DNA of 64,000 nucleotides from Salipiger aestuarii (GCF_003259905.1 NZ_QLMG01000001.1:1-64000); one strand, 5' to 3'. Shown: positions 47,088 to 56,854, counted from the first letter of the stretch. Translations and numbers: made by a program. Notes: a model not told the origin generated them from the letters alone.

Positions 47088-47194
47088 GGCCCAAGCCCTA
47101 GCCCCGCGCGCGCGCGGGTGCAAGACAGTGCGGGGCGGTTTGATCCTCTCTGGTACCGACAGGGCCCGTCAGCCCCCTGGGCCTGCTTCGCGGG

Positions 47195-47848
47195 TCAGCC
47201 GTAGTCACGCGCCCCAAAGATCGCCGAGCCGATCCGCACATGGGTCGCCCCCAGCGCGATGGCCTGCTCGAAATCCGCGCTCATGCCCATGGACAGCCCC
47301 GCCAGCCCGTTGCGTTCCGCGATCTTTCGCAACAGCGCAAAATGCAGCGACGGGGTTTCATCGACGGGAGGGATGCACATCACCCCACGCACCGGCAGGT
47401 CCAGCGCCCGCGCATCGGCGATAAAGGCATCGGCATCGGCGGGCAGCACCCCCGCTTTCTGATCCTCTTCGCCAGTGTTCACCTGGATGAACAGATCGGG
47501 GCAGGCGCCCAAGTCTTGTGCAAGCCGCGCCAGCGTTTGCGCCAGCTTCGGGCGGTCGACCGAATGGATGGCCGAGAACAGATCCATCGCCGCACGGGCC
47601 TTGTTGGTCTGTAGCGGACCCAGAAGATGCACGTCGACTCCGTCAAACCGTTGCTTGAAATCGGGCCATTTGCCCTGGGCCTCCTGCACCTTGTTTTCGC
47701 CAAACAGCCGGTGGCCCTGTTGCAGCACCGCCTCGACCGCTTCGTTCGGCTGCACCTTGCTGACAGCGATCAGCTGCACCTCGTCGGGGGCGCGGCCCGC
47801 GTCGGCGCAGGCTTTTTCGATGCGGTTGCGGATGTCGGTCAATCCCAT
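47195..47848 (-). CDS. yggS: YggS-family PLP homeostasis protein
   Basis: 217 residues of the alanine-racemase-like fold: LIAVSKVQPNEAV with the PLP lysine, FGENKVQEAQGKWP, HLLGPLQTNKAR and IRIGSAIFGAR-like end (VRIGSAIFG). It buffers pyridoxal phosphate rather than acting as an enzyme. Its start overlaps the end of the next minus-strand gene by 10 nt. Confidence 0.9.
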   Translation of the reverse strand: MGLTDIRNRIEKACADAGRAPDEVQLIAVSKVQPNEAVEAVLQQGHRLFGENKVQEAQGKWPDFKQRFDGVDVHLLGPLQTNKARAAMDLFSAIHSVDRPKLAQTLARLAQDLGACPDLFIQVNTGEEDQKAGVLPADADAFIADARALDLPVRGVMCIPPVDETPSLHFALLRKIAERNGLAGLSMGMSADFEQAIALGATHVRIGSAIFGARDYG

Positions 47849-49299
47849 GGCGCGTCTCCCCAGGCCCGGATAAAGGGCATCAGTTCCTTTTCGTAGATTT
47901 TCCAGCCACGGGCACGGCCCGCGTGGATCGGTTCGCGCGCCTGCGCCACGCTAAGCGTTTTGACGGCGCTTTTGCTGTCCTGGGGGGCAAGGCAGGCGTC
48001 TTGCCAGCCCAGCCCGGCGGCGGCAATCAGCGCGCGCGCGTGCGGTTCGGGATCTGTCACCAGATCCTCGTAACGGATTTCATGGACGAGGCCGGGCAGG
48101 GTGGCCTGCCAATGCGCCACGATGCGGCGAAAGCGTTTGATGGTATGGGCAATGTCGGCAAGATCGTTGCCATAGCGGTGGGTGCCGGTGACGAAGTGGT
48201 TGCGCCAGATCGACAGGGCGATGTCGCGCGGGTCGCGCTGGACCACGACAAAGCGCGCATCGGGCATCGCGTGATGCAGCAGACCGATGATAAGGTAGGA
48301 CAGGATCGACTTGTCTGTGATGACGGGGGCGTCGCCGGGCACGTCGCGCCGCGCGATCCGGCGATAGCGCGCGGCAAACGCCTGCATCCTTGCGGAATCG
48401 GTGATCGGCGCCATGTTTTCGCCCACGCCGAAAAGCTGGTAGGACAGGCGCAGCGCATGGCCAAGCTCGCCCCCGGCGCCAACGTCGGAATGGGCCGACA
48501 GGATGCGTTCCACCAGCGTGGTGCCGGACCGCGGCATCCCGGTGACAAACACCGGGTGCGGCGTATCGCTGCCGCCGGGCAGGCGCGGCAGGTCCGCCTG
48601 CGCGGCAAGCACCGCGTCGAATTCACGATCCTGCGCGGCGCTGTCAAAGGGGGCGGCCTTGCGCTGCGCCGCATTGGCGCGGGTCCAGCAGGCAAAGGCG
48701 CGCTCGGGGGCGCCGGTTTCGTCCAGCGCCTTGCCAAGGGCATAGCCCAGATGGGCGCGCGGCTCGTCGCCCAGCGTCTTGCGTGCCCAAAGCTGTTCCA
48801 TCGCCCGCAACATCGGATCGCCGGGCGCCAGCTTTCGCGTGGCAAGAAAGATGCGGTAAAGCTGCGCCTCGTGCGGGTGCTGGCGCAGCAGCTTGCGAAA
48901 GATCGTCCCGGCCTCGTCGAACCGTCCAAGCAGTTGCAGCGTGTGGGCCTTGTCGGCGCGCGCCTTCAGCGCCTGACCCGGCAGAGCGGCCAGCGTGTCA
49001 TAGACGGGCAGCGCCTCTTCGGCGGCGCCGAGATTGCGGAACCGTTCGGCGGCGTGGATCAGCAGTTTGGCATTGTCGGGGGCGCGAGCGACGACGCGGC
49101 GCAGATGCGTCAGGCAGGCGTCGCGGTCGCCTTCTTCGTATGCGATGCGCGACAGTTGAAACGGCGTGTCGGCGCTTTTGGTATCGACCATGTCAAGCTG
49201 CTGCAGCGCGGTCTTTGCCCGGTCGATCTGCCCTCTGGCCATCGCGCTGGTGGCCTCTTGTCTCAGGCGGGCGACGCGTTGCGGTGAAAGCGGCAGCAT
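47839..49299 (-). CDS. TPR-sulfotransferase fusion
   Basis: 486 residues. The N-terminal ~200 contain tetratricopeptide-type repeats (PFQLSRIAYEEGDRDACLTHL, KLLIHAAERFRNLGAAEEALPVYD). The C-terminal half is a PAPS-dependent sulfotransferase: HPVFVTGMPRSGTTLVERILSAH (5'-phosphosulfate loop) and RFVVVQRDPRDIALSIWRNHF (3'-phosphate site). It would sulfate a protein, lipid or polysaccharide. ATG 49299 is chosen; GTG 49305 is an alternative with the AGGAACC closer. Confidence 0.85.
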   Translation of the reverse strand: MLPLSPQRVARLRQEATSAMARGQIDRAKTALQQLDMVDTKSADTPFQLSRIAYEEGDRDACLTHLRRVVARAPDNAKLLIHAAERFRNLGAAEEALPVYDTLAALPGQALKARADKAHTLQLLGRFDEAGTIFRKLLRQHPHEAQLYRIFLATRKLAPGDPMLRAMEQLWARKTLGDEPRAHLGYALGKALDETGAPERAFACWTRANAAQRKAAPFDSAAQDREFDAVLAAQADLPRLPGGSDTPHPVFVTGMPRSGTTLVERILSAHSDVGAGGELGHALRLSYQLFGVGENMAPITDSARMQAFAARYRRIARRDVPGDAPVITDKSILSYLIIGLLHHAMPDARFVVVQRDPRDIALSIWRNHFVTGTHRYGNDLADIAHTIKRFRRIVAHWQATLPGLVHEIRYEDLVTDPEPHARALIAAAGLGWQDACLAPQDSKSAVKTLSVAQAREPIHAGRARGWKIYEKELMPFIRAWGDAPWD

Positions 49300-49351
49300 T
49301 GGCACAGGTTCCTGTCAAGGACGATGGGTCGCTGCCGTGGGTCGCACAAAA

Positions 49352-49377
49352 GAAAAGAGCGGGCAATGCCCGCTCTT
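49352..49377 (-). terminator. Rho-independent terminator of the porin gene
   Basis: On the minus strand AAGAGCGGGC (complement of 49368-49377) pairs with GCCCGCTCTT (complement of 49355-49364) across a 3-nt loop, followed by TTCTTTTG. It lies about 27 bp after the porin stop codon. Confidence 0.75.
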
Positions 49378-49403
49378 CCCTCGTATCCGGATCTCGTGAG
49401 AGA

Positions 49404-50651
49404 TCAGAAGGACATCGCCAGACCCAGCGAGTAGGTGTTGACGTCGTCGCCGATGATGTAGTCCGAGTGGCCGTAGCCGAACTTGGCTGCGAGACCGCCA
49501 CCAAGGTCGTATGCGGCTGCAAGGCCTGCACCGGACTGTTCTTCGCCGTCGTACTCGAACATGCCCCAGTTGACGCCGACTGCCAGCGCGCCGACTTCGT
49601 AGCCAAAGCCAACACCCCAGTGGGTGACGTCCTCGTCGACATCGTCGAGGTCGGTCAGCGAGTAGTCGAAGCCAGCCGAGAAGCCGTTCGCCACAGCGCC
49701 GGTCACGGCAAGGCCGGTGACCGATGCAATATCGCTAAGGGTCTGATAGCCAAGCGCGACAGTCAGATCAACGGTCGAGACTGCACCGCTCCAGGCGCCG
49801 CCAACACCCCAGACGGTGTCGCCGATGTCATCGACGTCATTGCCGTCTGCGACCTGTTCGGCCGACAGCGAAAAGCTGAAAGCGTCGTAGGCATAGTCGA
49901 AGCGAGCGACTTGACCGTCGCCGAACCCGTCGAGGCCGTAGCCCGCGATGCCAATGGCGAGGACGGCTTCGATCTCGTCCGCCGATGCGCCTGCGAAGGT
50001 GTCCATATAGTCGGCCAGATCGTCAAAGCCGATGTCCTGAGCAGCAGCGTTTGCCTCTTCCAGCGCGGCTGCGTCGAGAGCGCGAATGTTCTCCAGGTTC
50101 AGCAGGTCATTGACGCTCGGCGATGCAAGGGCCGCGAACGCTGCTTCGGTGGCTGCCAGGTTACCTGCCGCAATTGCGCGGGCGCTTTGTGCAGTAAAAA
50201 AATCGTCAAGCGCGAGGATGCTGAAGTTGCCATCGGAGCCGTCAGCGTGCTGAAAACCCGCGTGGATGGTTTCGTCGTCGGCCAGCGAGCCGCCAGCGAG
50301 GGCCATCTCGGGAAGGATCCGGTCGAACGCGCCGTCGGTGTCACCCATGGTGAAGGTCATGCCACCCCAGGAGATGAACATGTTCTCACCGCCCTGGGTG
50401 TTGGGGCTTTCGAAACGGCCGGGTTCCCCGCGGTCGGCGGCCTCGTCGAGGTCGATCGTTGCACCGAAGGTCAGACCGTTGTCTGCTTCGCCGGTCATGG
50501 TGAAGGTGACGTCGAGATCGGTGAAGAACTGCGTGTCGGCCTCGTTGCCGCCAAAGACACCCATTTCAGCCAGACCGGTCAGAGCAACTTCGGCCGATGC
50601 GACGCCTGCGGTCGCGACCAGTGCGGTGGTCGCAAACAGAATCTTTTTCAT
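49404..50651 (-). CDS. Rhodobacter-type porin with helical insert
   Basis: 415 residues with a signal peptide (MKKILFATTALVATAGVASA), a beta-barrel start (EVALTGLAEMGVFGG) and C-terminal strand ending SLGLAMSF with the terminal Phe typical of outer-membrane barrels. Between about residue 150 and 248 lies an Ala/Glu/Asp-rich stretch of helix-like sequence, unlike the barrel. It should form a trimeric diffusion channel. AGGGAAACA precedes the ATG; a strong terminator follows. Confidence 0.88.
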   Translation of the reverse strand: MKKILFATTALVATAGVASAEVALTGLAEMGVFGGNEADTQFFTDLDVTFTMTGEADNGLTFGATIDLDEAADRGEPGRFESPNTQGGENMFISWGGMTFTMGDTDGAFDRILPEMALAGGSLADDETIHAGFQHADGSDGNFSILALDDFFTAQSARAIAAGNLAATEAAFAALASPSVNDLLNLENIRALDAAALEEANAAAQDIGFDDLADYMDTFAGASADEIEAVLAIGIAGYGLDGFGDGQVARFDYAYDAFSFSLSAEQVADGNDVDDIGDTVWGVGGAWSGAVSTVDLTVALGYQTLSDIASVTGLAVTGAVANGFSAGFDYSLTDLDDVDEDVTHWGVGFGYEVGALAVGVNWGMFEYDGEEQSGAGLAAAYDLGGGLAAKFGYGHSDYIIGDDVNTYSLGLAMSF

Positions 50652-50940
50652 TGTTTCCCTCATGTGTTCGTAAGGCACGTACCAATCCGGGTAGCCCGGC
50701 CTTGATGTGCCTCTCTATGCGCCCCGCGGCCCGGGGTTGGCAACTGATGGCTGGGGCGCGTTGGCAACAAGCTATTCAGTGATGCGATTCTGCCACAACG
50801 GTTTTCCGCGGACGGCACGGCGCGCCGGCAGGGGCGTTGCGCGGTCTCTCAGGGGCGGGGCCATTGACTGCTTGTCGGGCGCGCGGGTGCCCGGTATGCA
50901 GGGGCGGACAGGATGACCGGACGGGCAGGAGCTTGGGCGA

Positions 50941-51459
50941 ATGACTTTTAGGCGTGACATGGCGAGAATTTCGCTTCTGGGCAGCGTGTTGGCGATGGCG
51001 GGCTGCGGCTGGTTCGATCGGCGCGAGGACGATACGGCCTTTGTGCCGCCAGGCAATGCCGAGGCCGCGCAGCGCAATATCGAGCAGGAAATCTATGGTC
51101 GTGACGGCAAGCCCACCTCGACCATCTGGGATATCTTCAGCGAACGCGAGGACGCGGGCCGGGTCGGTGCGGTGAACCGCTACATCTGGGACGCGTCGCT
51201 GGACGTGCTGGATTTCCTGCCGGTGGAATCGGTCGATCCCTTCACCGGGGTTATCGCCACGGGCTTCGGTACGCCGCCGGGCGGGGGGCAATCGTACCGC
51301 GCGACGATCTATGTGTCAGACCCGGCGCTGGATGCGCGCTCTCTGAATGTCGCGCTGATGACGCGGGCGGGGCCGGTTGCGGGCAGCACCACGCGCGCGG
51401 TCGAGGATGCCATCCTGACCCGCGCGCGTCAGCTGCGCGCGCAGGACGGCGACCTGTAA
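50941..51459 (+). CDS. DUF3576 lipoprotein-like protein
   Basis: 172 residues: N-terminal signal with a lipobox-like LAMAGCG (Cys about 22), then the DUF3576 body (IWDIFSEREDAGRVGAVNRYIWDASLDVLDFLP). Function unknown; probably periplasmic or outer-membrane anchored. GCAGGAGCTTGGGCG precedes the ATG. Confidence 0.78.
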   Translation: MTFRRDMARISLLGSVLAMAGCGWFDRREDDTAFVPPGNAEAAQRNIEQEIYGRDGKPTSTIWDIFSEREDAGRVGAVNRYIWDASLDVLDFLPVESVDPFTGVIATGFGTPPGGGQSYRATIYVSDPALDARSLNVALMTRAGPVAGSTTRAVEDAILTRARQLRAQDGDL

Positions 51460-51465
51460 TCCGCG

Positions 51466-51483
51466 GCGGGCGGTGGCGCCCGC
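51466..51483. terminator. Hairpin between converging DUF3576 and DUF1244 genes
   Basis: GCGGGCG (51466-51472) and CGCCCGC (51477-51483) form a 7-bp stem between the two converging stops. T-rich sequence follows on the plus strand (TATTTGTCTTT). Confidence 0.45.
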
Positions 51484-51794
51484 TATTTGTCTTTCAGGAC
51501 GTTTTCCCTGAAGGCGGCGTCGAACGCGGCCTTTTTCGCGTCGTCCGCCGGGACGTGTTGCGCGGTCCAGGCGTCGTAGGGCATGCCGTAATAGATTTCG
51601 CGGGCCTCGGCCTTGCCGATGTCGATGCCGCGCTCGGCGGCAGCCTCCTGATACCAGCGCGACAGGCAGTTGCGGCAGAACCCCGCAAGAGTCATCAGGT
51701 CGATATTCTGAACGTCGGGGCGGTCCTGCATCAGGTGCTGGCGCAGCCTGCGAAAGGCGGCGGCTTCGATTTCGATCCGGGTCTGTTCGTCCAT
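51483..51794 (-). CDS. DUF1244 (SMc04008-family) protein
   Basis: 103 residues containing the family pattern AFRRLRQHL, DLMTLAGFCRNCLSRWYQEAA and EIYYGMPYDAWTAQH. The two cysteines in CRNC are conserved in the family. Function unknown. GGAGGACACC precedes the ATG. It follows the N-formylglutamate gene by 46 bp, so cotranscription is likely. Confidence 0.85.
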   Translation of the reverse strand: MDEQTRIEIEAAAFRRLRQHLMQDRPDVQNIDLMTLAGFCRNCLSRWYQEAAAERGIDIGKAEAREIYYGMPYDAWTAQHVPADDAKKAAFDAAFRENVLKDK

Positions 51795-51840
51795 GGTGTC
51801 CTCCGTCGGGTTTCGGGTTGGGGCCGGGGGGGGGGCAGGA

Positions 51841-52578
51841 TCAGGGGGCGACCTGCGCCAGCGCCGCCTCAAGCAGCGGCGCCAGCCTTTGCCCCCAGAT
51901 GTTCTGCGCCTGCGTGTCGGCGATCAGGTCGTGACGCAGTTCGATCAGCGTGTTGTTGCGCCCGTACCGCAAGGCGTGGCGGTGGATGGCATCGCCAGGC
52001 AGGTGTCCGGGGTAGGGCTGGTTGCGGCCCACGGTCAGGTCGGGCACCCGTTCCAGCAAGGCGATCAGTGGGTCGGACAGGCGCGCATCCCAGGCGTGCA
52101 GGATGCCCACATGCCACGGACGCAACGGGCGGCCGCGCAGCTGCGGCGTAAAGGAATGCACGGCGACGATCGCGACATCCTTGCGCCGCGCCGCCATCCG
52201 TTCGATCGCGCCATGGTAGGGGTGCCAGAACCTGTCGAGCCGGCGCGCCCGTTCCGCGTCATCCGCGTGGCGGTTGCCCGGAATGATCGACCCGTCATAC
52301 AGGCGCATCAACAGGGTGGGGTCGTCTTCGCCCCGGTTCGGGTCGATCACCAGCCGCGAAAAATTCGACGCCACGAGGGGTGCCCCCAGAGCGGCGGCCA
52401 GCGCCCGCGCCGTCCCCAGAGCGCCCAAATCATAGGCAATGTGGCGCGCCATATCCGCTTGTGGCAGACCAAGGCTTCCCCCCAGGTCCGGCGGCACGGT
52501 ATTCGTGGCGTGATCGCATGTGACCAGGAATCCGCTGTCCCGGTTTTCACCTTCAATCGTATATGGGGCGTAGGTCAT
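51841..52578 (-). CDS. N-formylglutamate amidohydrolase-family protein
   Basis: 245 residues; LVTCDHATNTVPP, SRLVIDPNRGEDDPTLL and VAVHSFTPQLRG match the N-formylglutamate amidohydrolase family, zinc-dependent amidohydrolases acting in histidine degradation. No other hut genes are near, so another formyl-amide could be its substrate. Confidence 0.82.
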   Translation of the reverse strand: MTYAPYTIEGENRDSGFLVTCDHATNTVPPDLGGSLGLPQADMARHIAYDLGALGTARALAAALGAPLVASNFSRLVIDPNRGEDDPTLLMRLYDGSIIPGNRHADDAERARRLDRFWHPYHGAIERMAARRKDVAIVAVHSFTPQLRGRPLRPWHVGILHAWDARLSDPLIALLERVPDLTVGRNQPYPGHLPGDAIHRHALRYGRNNTLIELRHDLIADTQAQNIWGQRLAPLLEAALAQVAP

Positions 52579-52726
52579 GGCATCCGTTGTGTTCCTGTCA
52601 GCGTCAATTAGAGCAGTTGCACGGCAAAGGGAATTGCGCGATACCCGAAACGCGCGTTAGCGATAACTTGTTCAAGGTTAAACCAATTCTAGAGGCCCGG
52701 ATCCGACCGGGCGGAGGAGACGGAAA

Positions 52727-54172
52727 ATGAGACGTTTTCGCAAAGTCAAGATCGTGGCCACGCTGGGCCCGGCCAGCAACACCTACGAAATGATCCGTAC
52801 GCTGCACGAGGCCGGTGCCGACGTCTTTCGTCTTAACATGAGCCACGGCACTCACGAGGACATTTCCAAGATGCACCGCCTGATCCGCCAGGTGGAAAAG
52901 GATCTCGACAGTCCGATCGCCATTCTGGCCGACCTTCAGGGGCCGAAACTGCGGGTCGGTGAATTTGCCGGCGGCGCAGAAGAACTGGAGTGGGGCGAAA
53001 CCTTCCGGCTTGATCTCGATCCCGAGCCGGGCAGCAAACAACGTGTCTGCCTGCCGCACCCCGAGATTTTCGAAGCCCTGGGCGTCGGTGCCCACCTTCT
53101 GGTGAACGACGGCAAGATCCGCCTGCGGGTCGAGGAATGCGGCAAGGATTTCGCCAATTGCGTCGTCGAGGCGGGGGGCACGATTTCCAATCGCAAGGGC
53201 GTGAACGTGCCCGACGTGGTGCTGCCGCTGGCGGCGCTGTCCGAAAAGGACCGCAAGGACCTGGAATTCGCCGCAGCCCTTGGCATCGACTGGCTGGCGC
53301 TCAGCTTCGTGCAGCGCCCCGAAGACGTGGCCGAGGCCCGCAAGCTCGCCGATGGTCGTGCCGCGATCCTGTCCAAGATCGAAAAACCGTCCGCTGTGAA
53401 AAGCTTTGCCGAGATCCTCGCGGTGTCCGACGGCGTGATGGTCGCGCGCGGCGATCTGGGGGTCGAACTGCCGGTGCATTCGGTGCCGCCGATCCAGAAG
53501 CGCCTGATCCGCATGTGCCGCAAGGCGGGAAAGCCGGTGATCGTTGCGACCCAGATGCTGGAATCGATGATCGAAAGCCCGATGCCGACGCGGGCCGAGG
53601 TTTCCGACGTCGCGACCGCCATCTACGAGGGCGCCGACGCGGTGATGCTGTCGGCGGAATCCGCCGCCGGGCAATACCCGGTCGAGGCTGTGACGACGAT
53701 GAACAACACCGCCATCGCCGTCGAAAAGGACCCGACCTATACCGAGGTCATCGAGGCCAGCCGCAACGTCGACAAGAAAAGCATCGCCGACGGTATTGTC
53801 GCCGCCGCCCGCGAAATCGCCGAATCGGGCGACATCAAGGTGATCTGCTGCTTCACCTCGTCGGGCACCACGGTGGCCAAGGTGGCGCGCGAACGCCCGC
53901 GCGTGCCGATCATCGCGATGACCTCGCTGCGCGGCACCGCGCGCCGGCTGTCGCTGACCTGGGGTGTGAACTGCGTGATGACGGGCGAACTGGAACGCTT
54001 CAAGCAGGCAGTGGTCAACGCCGCCCGCGCGGCACGGGCGCAGGGCTATGCGGGCACCGATGATTCCATCGTGGTGACCGCCGGTGTGCCGTTCAACATG
54101 CCGGGCACCACCAACATCCTGCGGGTTGCGCCGTGCAATGAGCGGCTGATCTACACCACCGATCCCGAATAG
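52727..54172 (+). CDS. pyk: Pyruvate kinase
   Basis: 481 residues, the usual length. FRLNMSHGTHE, ILSKIEKPSAV with the catalytic Lys, and MVARGDLGVELP are the signature motifs; the C-terminal domain has CCFTSSGTTVAKVARERP. It makes pyruvate and ATP from phosphoenolpyruvate. GGAGGAGACGGAAA precedes the ATG. Confidence 0.97.
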   Translation: MRRFRKVKIVATLGPASNTYEMIRTLHEAGADVFRLNMSHGTHEDISKMHRLIRQVEKDLDSPIAILADLQGPKLRVGEFAGGAEELEWGETFRLDLDPEPGSKQRVCLPHPEIFEALGVGAHLLVNDGKIRLRVEECGKDFANCVVEAGGTISNRKGVNVPDVVLPLAALSEKDRKDLEFAAALGIDWLALSFVQRPEDVAEARKLADGRAAILSKIEKPSAVKSFAEILAVSDGVMVARGDLGVELPVHSVPPIQKRLIRMCRKAGKPVIVATQMLESMIESPMPTRAEVSDVATAIYEGADAVMLSAESAAGQYPVEAVTTMNNTAIAVEKDPTYTEVIEASRNVDKKSIADGIVAAAREIAESGDIKVICCFTSSGTTVAKVARERPRVPIIAMTSLRGTARRLSLTWGVNCVMTGELERFKQAVVNAARAARAQGYAGTDDSIVVTAGVPFNMPGTTNILRVAPCNERLIYTTDPE

Positions 54173-54343
54173 AATCGCGCGGCGGCGTTTGGCATGAATG
54201 CGTCCGGCGGGACAGTGGCGGGCGCATTTGCGGTCTGCTGGCAGGGTCGGGCGCGCGTCGTGGGCCGGGCCGGGGGCCGGGGCGCTTTCGCCGCGATGCG
54301 CCCTCGTGCTAGCCTCGTGCCATCGTTGCAGGATGGGTAGAGC

Positions 54344-54568
54344 ATGCAGCCGGACCAGTATCTCGTTCTCGGGCTTTGTCTTGTGGCGCTCTCGATCCCC
54401 GCGGTGATTGCGGCCTGGGCCGACCGGCGGGCACCGCGCGCCGGTGCCGTACTGGCCGTGGCCGGACTGGCGGCAGTGCTGCACGGCAACGCGCAGCAGC
54501 CGGGCGGCTACCGGCTGGCGGATATTCCCGATGCGATCTACGGCGTCATCGGCGCGGTGATCCGCTAG
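54344..54568 (+). CDS. Small membrane protein, hypothetical
   Basis: 74 residues with two hydrophobic segments ([19 protein letters not shown] and [14 protein letters not shown]) followed by [21 protein letters not shown]. Such small proteins are commonly found between pyk and rpmI in relatives as I recall; no function is known. Start ATG 54344 with GGGTAGAGC in front. Confidence 0.65.
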   Translation: MQPDQYLVLGLCLVALSIPAVIAAWADRRAPRAGAVLAVAGLAAVLHGNAQQPGGYRLADIPDAIYGVIGAVIR

Positions 54569-54696
54569 GCCAAAGTGCCGGATTCTTGCTTGCATCGCGG
54601 CGCCACGCGCTCTATAGCGGCGCCTCCTGCCCGTGCGGCCGGCCATCAGTGGCATGCCGAGTCGCGCGTTCACCGCAATACGTCAAGGAGACGGAA

Positions 54697-54897
54697 ATGC
54701 CCAAGATGAAGACCAAGTCGAGCGCCAAGAAGCGCTTCAAGGTGACCGCGACCGGTAAGGTCGTCGCAGGTCAGGCCGGCAAACGCCACGGCATGATCAA
54801 GCGCACCACGAAGTTCATTCGCGACGCCCGCGGCACCACCACCCTGTCGGCCCCCGACGCCAAGATCGTCAAGGGCTACATGCCCTACGACCGCTGA
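54697..54897 (+). CDS. rpmI: 50S ribosomal protein L35
   Basis: 66 residues; [20 protein letters not shown] and [11 protein letters not shown] are L35. It is the first of the L35-L20 pair. infC, the usual upstream partner in many bacteria, is not here. Confidence 0.97.
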   Translation: MPKMKTKSSAKKRFKVTATGKVVAGQAGKRHGMIKRTTKFIRDARGTTTLSAPDAKIVKGYMPYDR

Positions 54898-54915
54898 TTC
54901 TAGGAGAGCTGACAC

Positions 54916-55281
54916 ATGGCACGAGTCAAAGGTGGTACCGTCACCCACGCCCGTCACAAGAAGGTCATCGACCAGGCAAAAGGCTATTATGGCCGCCGGA
55001 AGAACACCTTCAAGGTCGCGGCACAGGCCGTCGACAAGGCAAACCAGTACAAGACCCGCGACCGCAAGAACCGCAAGCGCAACTTCCGCGCTCTGTGGAT
55101 CCAGCGGATCAACGCGGCTGTTCGCGCGCATGACGAGGCGCTGACATATTCCAGGTTCATCAACGGTCTGTCCAAGGCCGGGATCGAAGTCGACCGCAAG
55201 GTTCTGGCCGATCTCGCCGTGCACGAACCCGAAGCCTTCGGTGCGATCGTCGATCAGGCCAAAGGTGCGCTGGCCGCCTGA
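54916..55281 (+). CDS. rplT: 50S ribosomal protein L20
   Basis: 121 residues with the L20 N-terminus ([32 protein letters not shown]) and core [17 protein letters not shown]. An early assembly protein of the large subunit. A good terminator follows. Confidence 0.97.
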   Translation: MARVKGGTVTHARHKKVIDQAKGYYGRRKNTFKVAAQAVDKANQYKTRDRKNRKRNFRALWIQRINAAVRAHDEALTYSRFINGLSKAGIEVDRKVLADLAVHEPEAFGAIVDQAKGALAA

Positions 55282-55309
55282 GCCGCGCTGTATGGGCGAC
55301 ATCATGACA

Positions 55310-55338
55310 CCGCGTCCGGTTTCCGGGCGCGGTTTTTT
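55310..55338 (+). terminator. Rho-independent terminator of rpmI-rplT
   Basis: CCGCGTCCGG (55310-55319) pairs with CCGGGCGCGG (55323-55332), one mismatch-type G-T pairing, followed by TTTTTT. It lies 28 bp after the rplT stop. Confidence 0.85.
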
Positions 55339-55467
55339 CATGTCGGGGCCGCAAGCTGTGACCGGCGGCGCTGACTTGTCGTCGGGGGGCGGCCCAACCC
55401 GCCGCCGCAGCCCTTTTCAAGGGGGGGCAAACGCGTTATCGGACCTCGACCCACCCGGAGATCCAAG

Positions 55468-56364
55468 ATGCCCAGAACCTGGACCGCTGTCGCCACGCTT
55501 GCCGACAAGGACGCCGCCGAGGCGCTTGCGCAAGCCATGGAAGAGCTTGACCCCGAACCCACGGGTGTGGGCACCTTTGAAACGCAGGACGATTCCGGGA
55601 TATGGGAAATCGGCGCCTATTTCACCGAACCCCCCGACGATGTCGAACTTGCGCTGCTCGCCGCGGCCTTCGGGGCCGGGCCGTTTGCGGTCTCCAGGGT
55701 TCCCGATCAGGATTGGGTGGACAAGGTCCGGCGCGAACTGACCCCCGTCGAGGCGGGGCGCTTTTTTGTCTACGGAAGCCACGACGCGGACAAGATCCCG
55801 GAGGGGGCCGAGCCGCTGCTGATCGAGGCCGCAATGGCCTTTGGCACGGGGCATCACGGCACCACGCTGGGCTGCCTGCGCGCTCTTGACCGGTTGGCGG
55901 CCGAAGGTGTCGTCGCACGGAACGTCGCTGACGTCGGCTGCGGCACGGCCGTGCTGGGCATGGCGGCGGCGCGGATCTGGCCTGGCGCGGTGATCGTGTC
56001 CGACATTGACGATGTCGCCGTCGAGGTCGCCGAGACCAATCTGCGGGCCAATGGGCTGGCCGACAAGGTGCGCGCCGTCGTCGCCGCCGGTTTCGCCAAC
56101 CCCGAGATTGCCGCCCGTGCACCCTTTGATCTGGTGTTTGCCAACATCCTCATGCAGCCGCTGATCGAGCTGGCTCCGGACATGGCGGCGAATCTGCAAC
56201 CGGGTGGGTACGCGATTCTCTCCGGCCTGCTGACCCGGCAGGCGGATGAGGTCGCCGAGGTTTATGCAAGCAATGGCATCAATCTGACCAACCGCGAGGT
56301 GATTGGCGACTGGGCGACGTTAACGCTTTGTAAAACGTCTGACGAACTGACCCAACTACGGTGA
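55468..56364 (+). CDS. prmA: 50S ribosomal protein L11 methyltransferase
   Basis: 298 residues. The SAM-binding core shows NVADVGCGTAVLGMAAARIW, IVSDIDDVAVEVAETN and FDLVFANILMQPLIEL, with the EAAMAFGTGHHGTT segment of PrmA. It trimethylates lysines of L11. Confidence 0.93.
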   Translation: MPRTWTAVATLADKDAAEALAQAMEELDPEPTGVGTFETQDDSGIWEIGAYFTEPPDDVELALLAAAFGAGPFAVSRVPDQDWVDKVRRELTPVEAGRFFVYGSHDADKIPEGAEPLLIEAAMAFGTGHHGTTLGCLRALDRLAAEGVVARNVADVGCGTAVLGMAAARIWPGAVIVSDIDDVAVEVAETNLRANGLADKVRAVVAAGFANPEIAARAPFDLVFANILMQPLIELAPDMAANLQPGGYAILSGLLTRQADEVAEVYASNGINLTNREVIGDWATLTLCKTSDELTQLR

Positions 56365-56450
56365 ACCCAAGGCACTTGCCCCATTCCTGCCGCAATTCAT
56401 GCGCATATCTGGTCTTGACGGTGGGGGCCGGATGTATTGACGAGGGCGCC

Positions 56451-56795
56451 ATGGACAAGGTGGTCGAAGAGTTTGAAAAACGCCATCGCGCGGTGACCGC
56501 AAAGCATCGCAAACTGGCCGACGGCTATGTCACGGCGTTAAACCGAAACGGGACGATCGAGCATAAACCGATCCGGCGGGTTCCCGTGTTCAGGCTTCGG
56601 ACCGTTTTGATGGCCCTCGGCGTTTTCTTGCTGTTCAAAGGCTTCATTCTCGCCAATCTCGGGGTCGAAGACTATGAAAGCCGCCTCGGTCACCTTGCGA
56701 CCGGCTCTGCCTTCGAACAAGCAGGCGCGTGGATCATGGCAACCGATCCTGCAAGCCTATGGCTTTCCGAAAAGTTCCAGGCCTTCATAAGCTGA
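56451..56795 (+). CDS. Single-pass membrane protein, hypothetical
   Basis: 114 residues: a charged N-terminus (MDKVVEEFEKRHRAVTAKHRKL), one hydrophobic segment (LRTVLMALGVFLLFKGFILANLG) and a short outside tail. I do not recognise a family. ATG 56451 with GAGGGCGCC in front is preferred to an upstream in-frame ATG. It overlaps no gene and converges on the DUF1127 gene. Confidence 0.65.
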   Translation: MDKVVEEFEKRHRAVTAKHRKLADGYVTALNRNGTIEHKPIRRVPVFRLRTVLMALGVFLLFKGFILANLGVEDYESRLGHLATGSAFEQAGAWIMATDPASLWLSEKFQAFIS

Positions 56796-56854
56796 GACGC
56801 TGCATCTTTCGGGCCTGTTCCGCAGCTTCGGCGTGCCGGGACACCCGCGCATGG

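Noticed and set aside
52604-54673. 689-codon open frame on the minus strand
   Set aside because: It is antisense to pyruvate kinase; the plus-strand gene is unmistakable.
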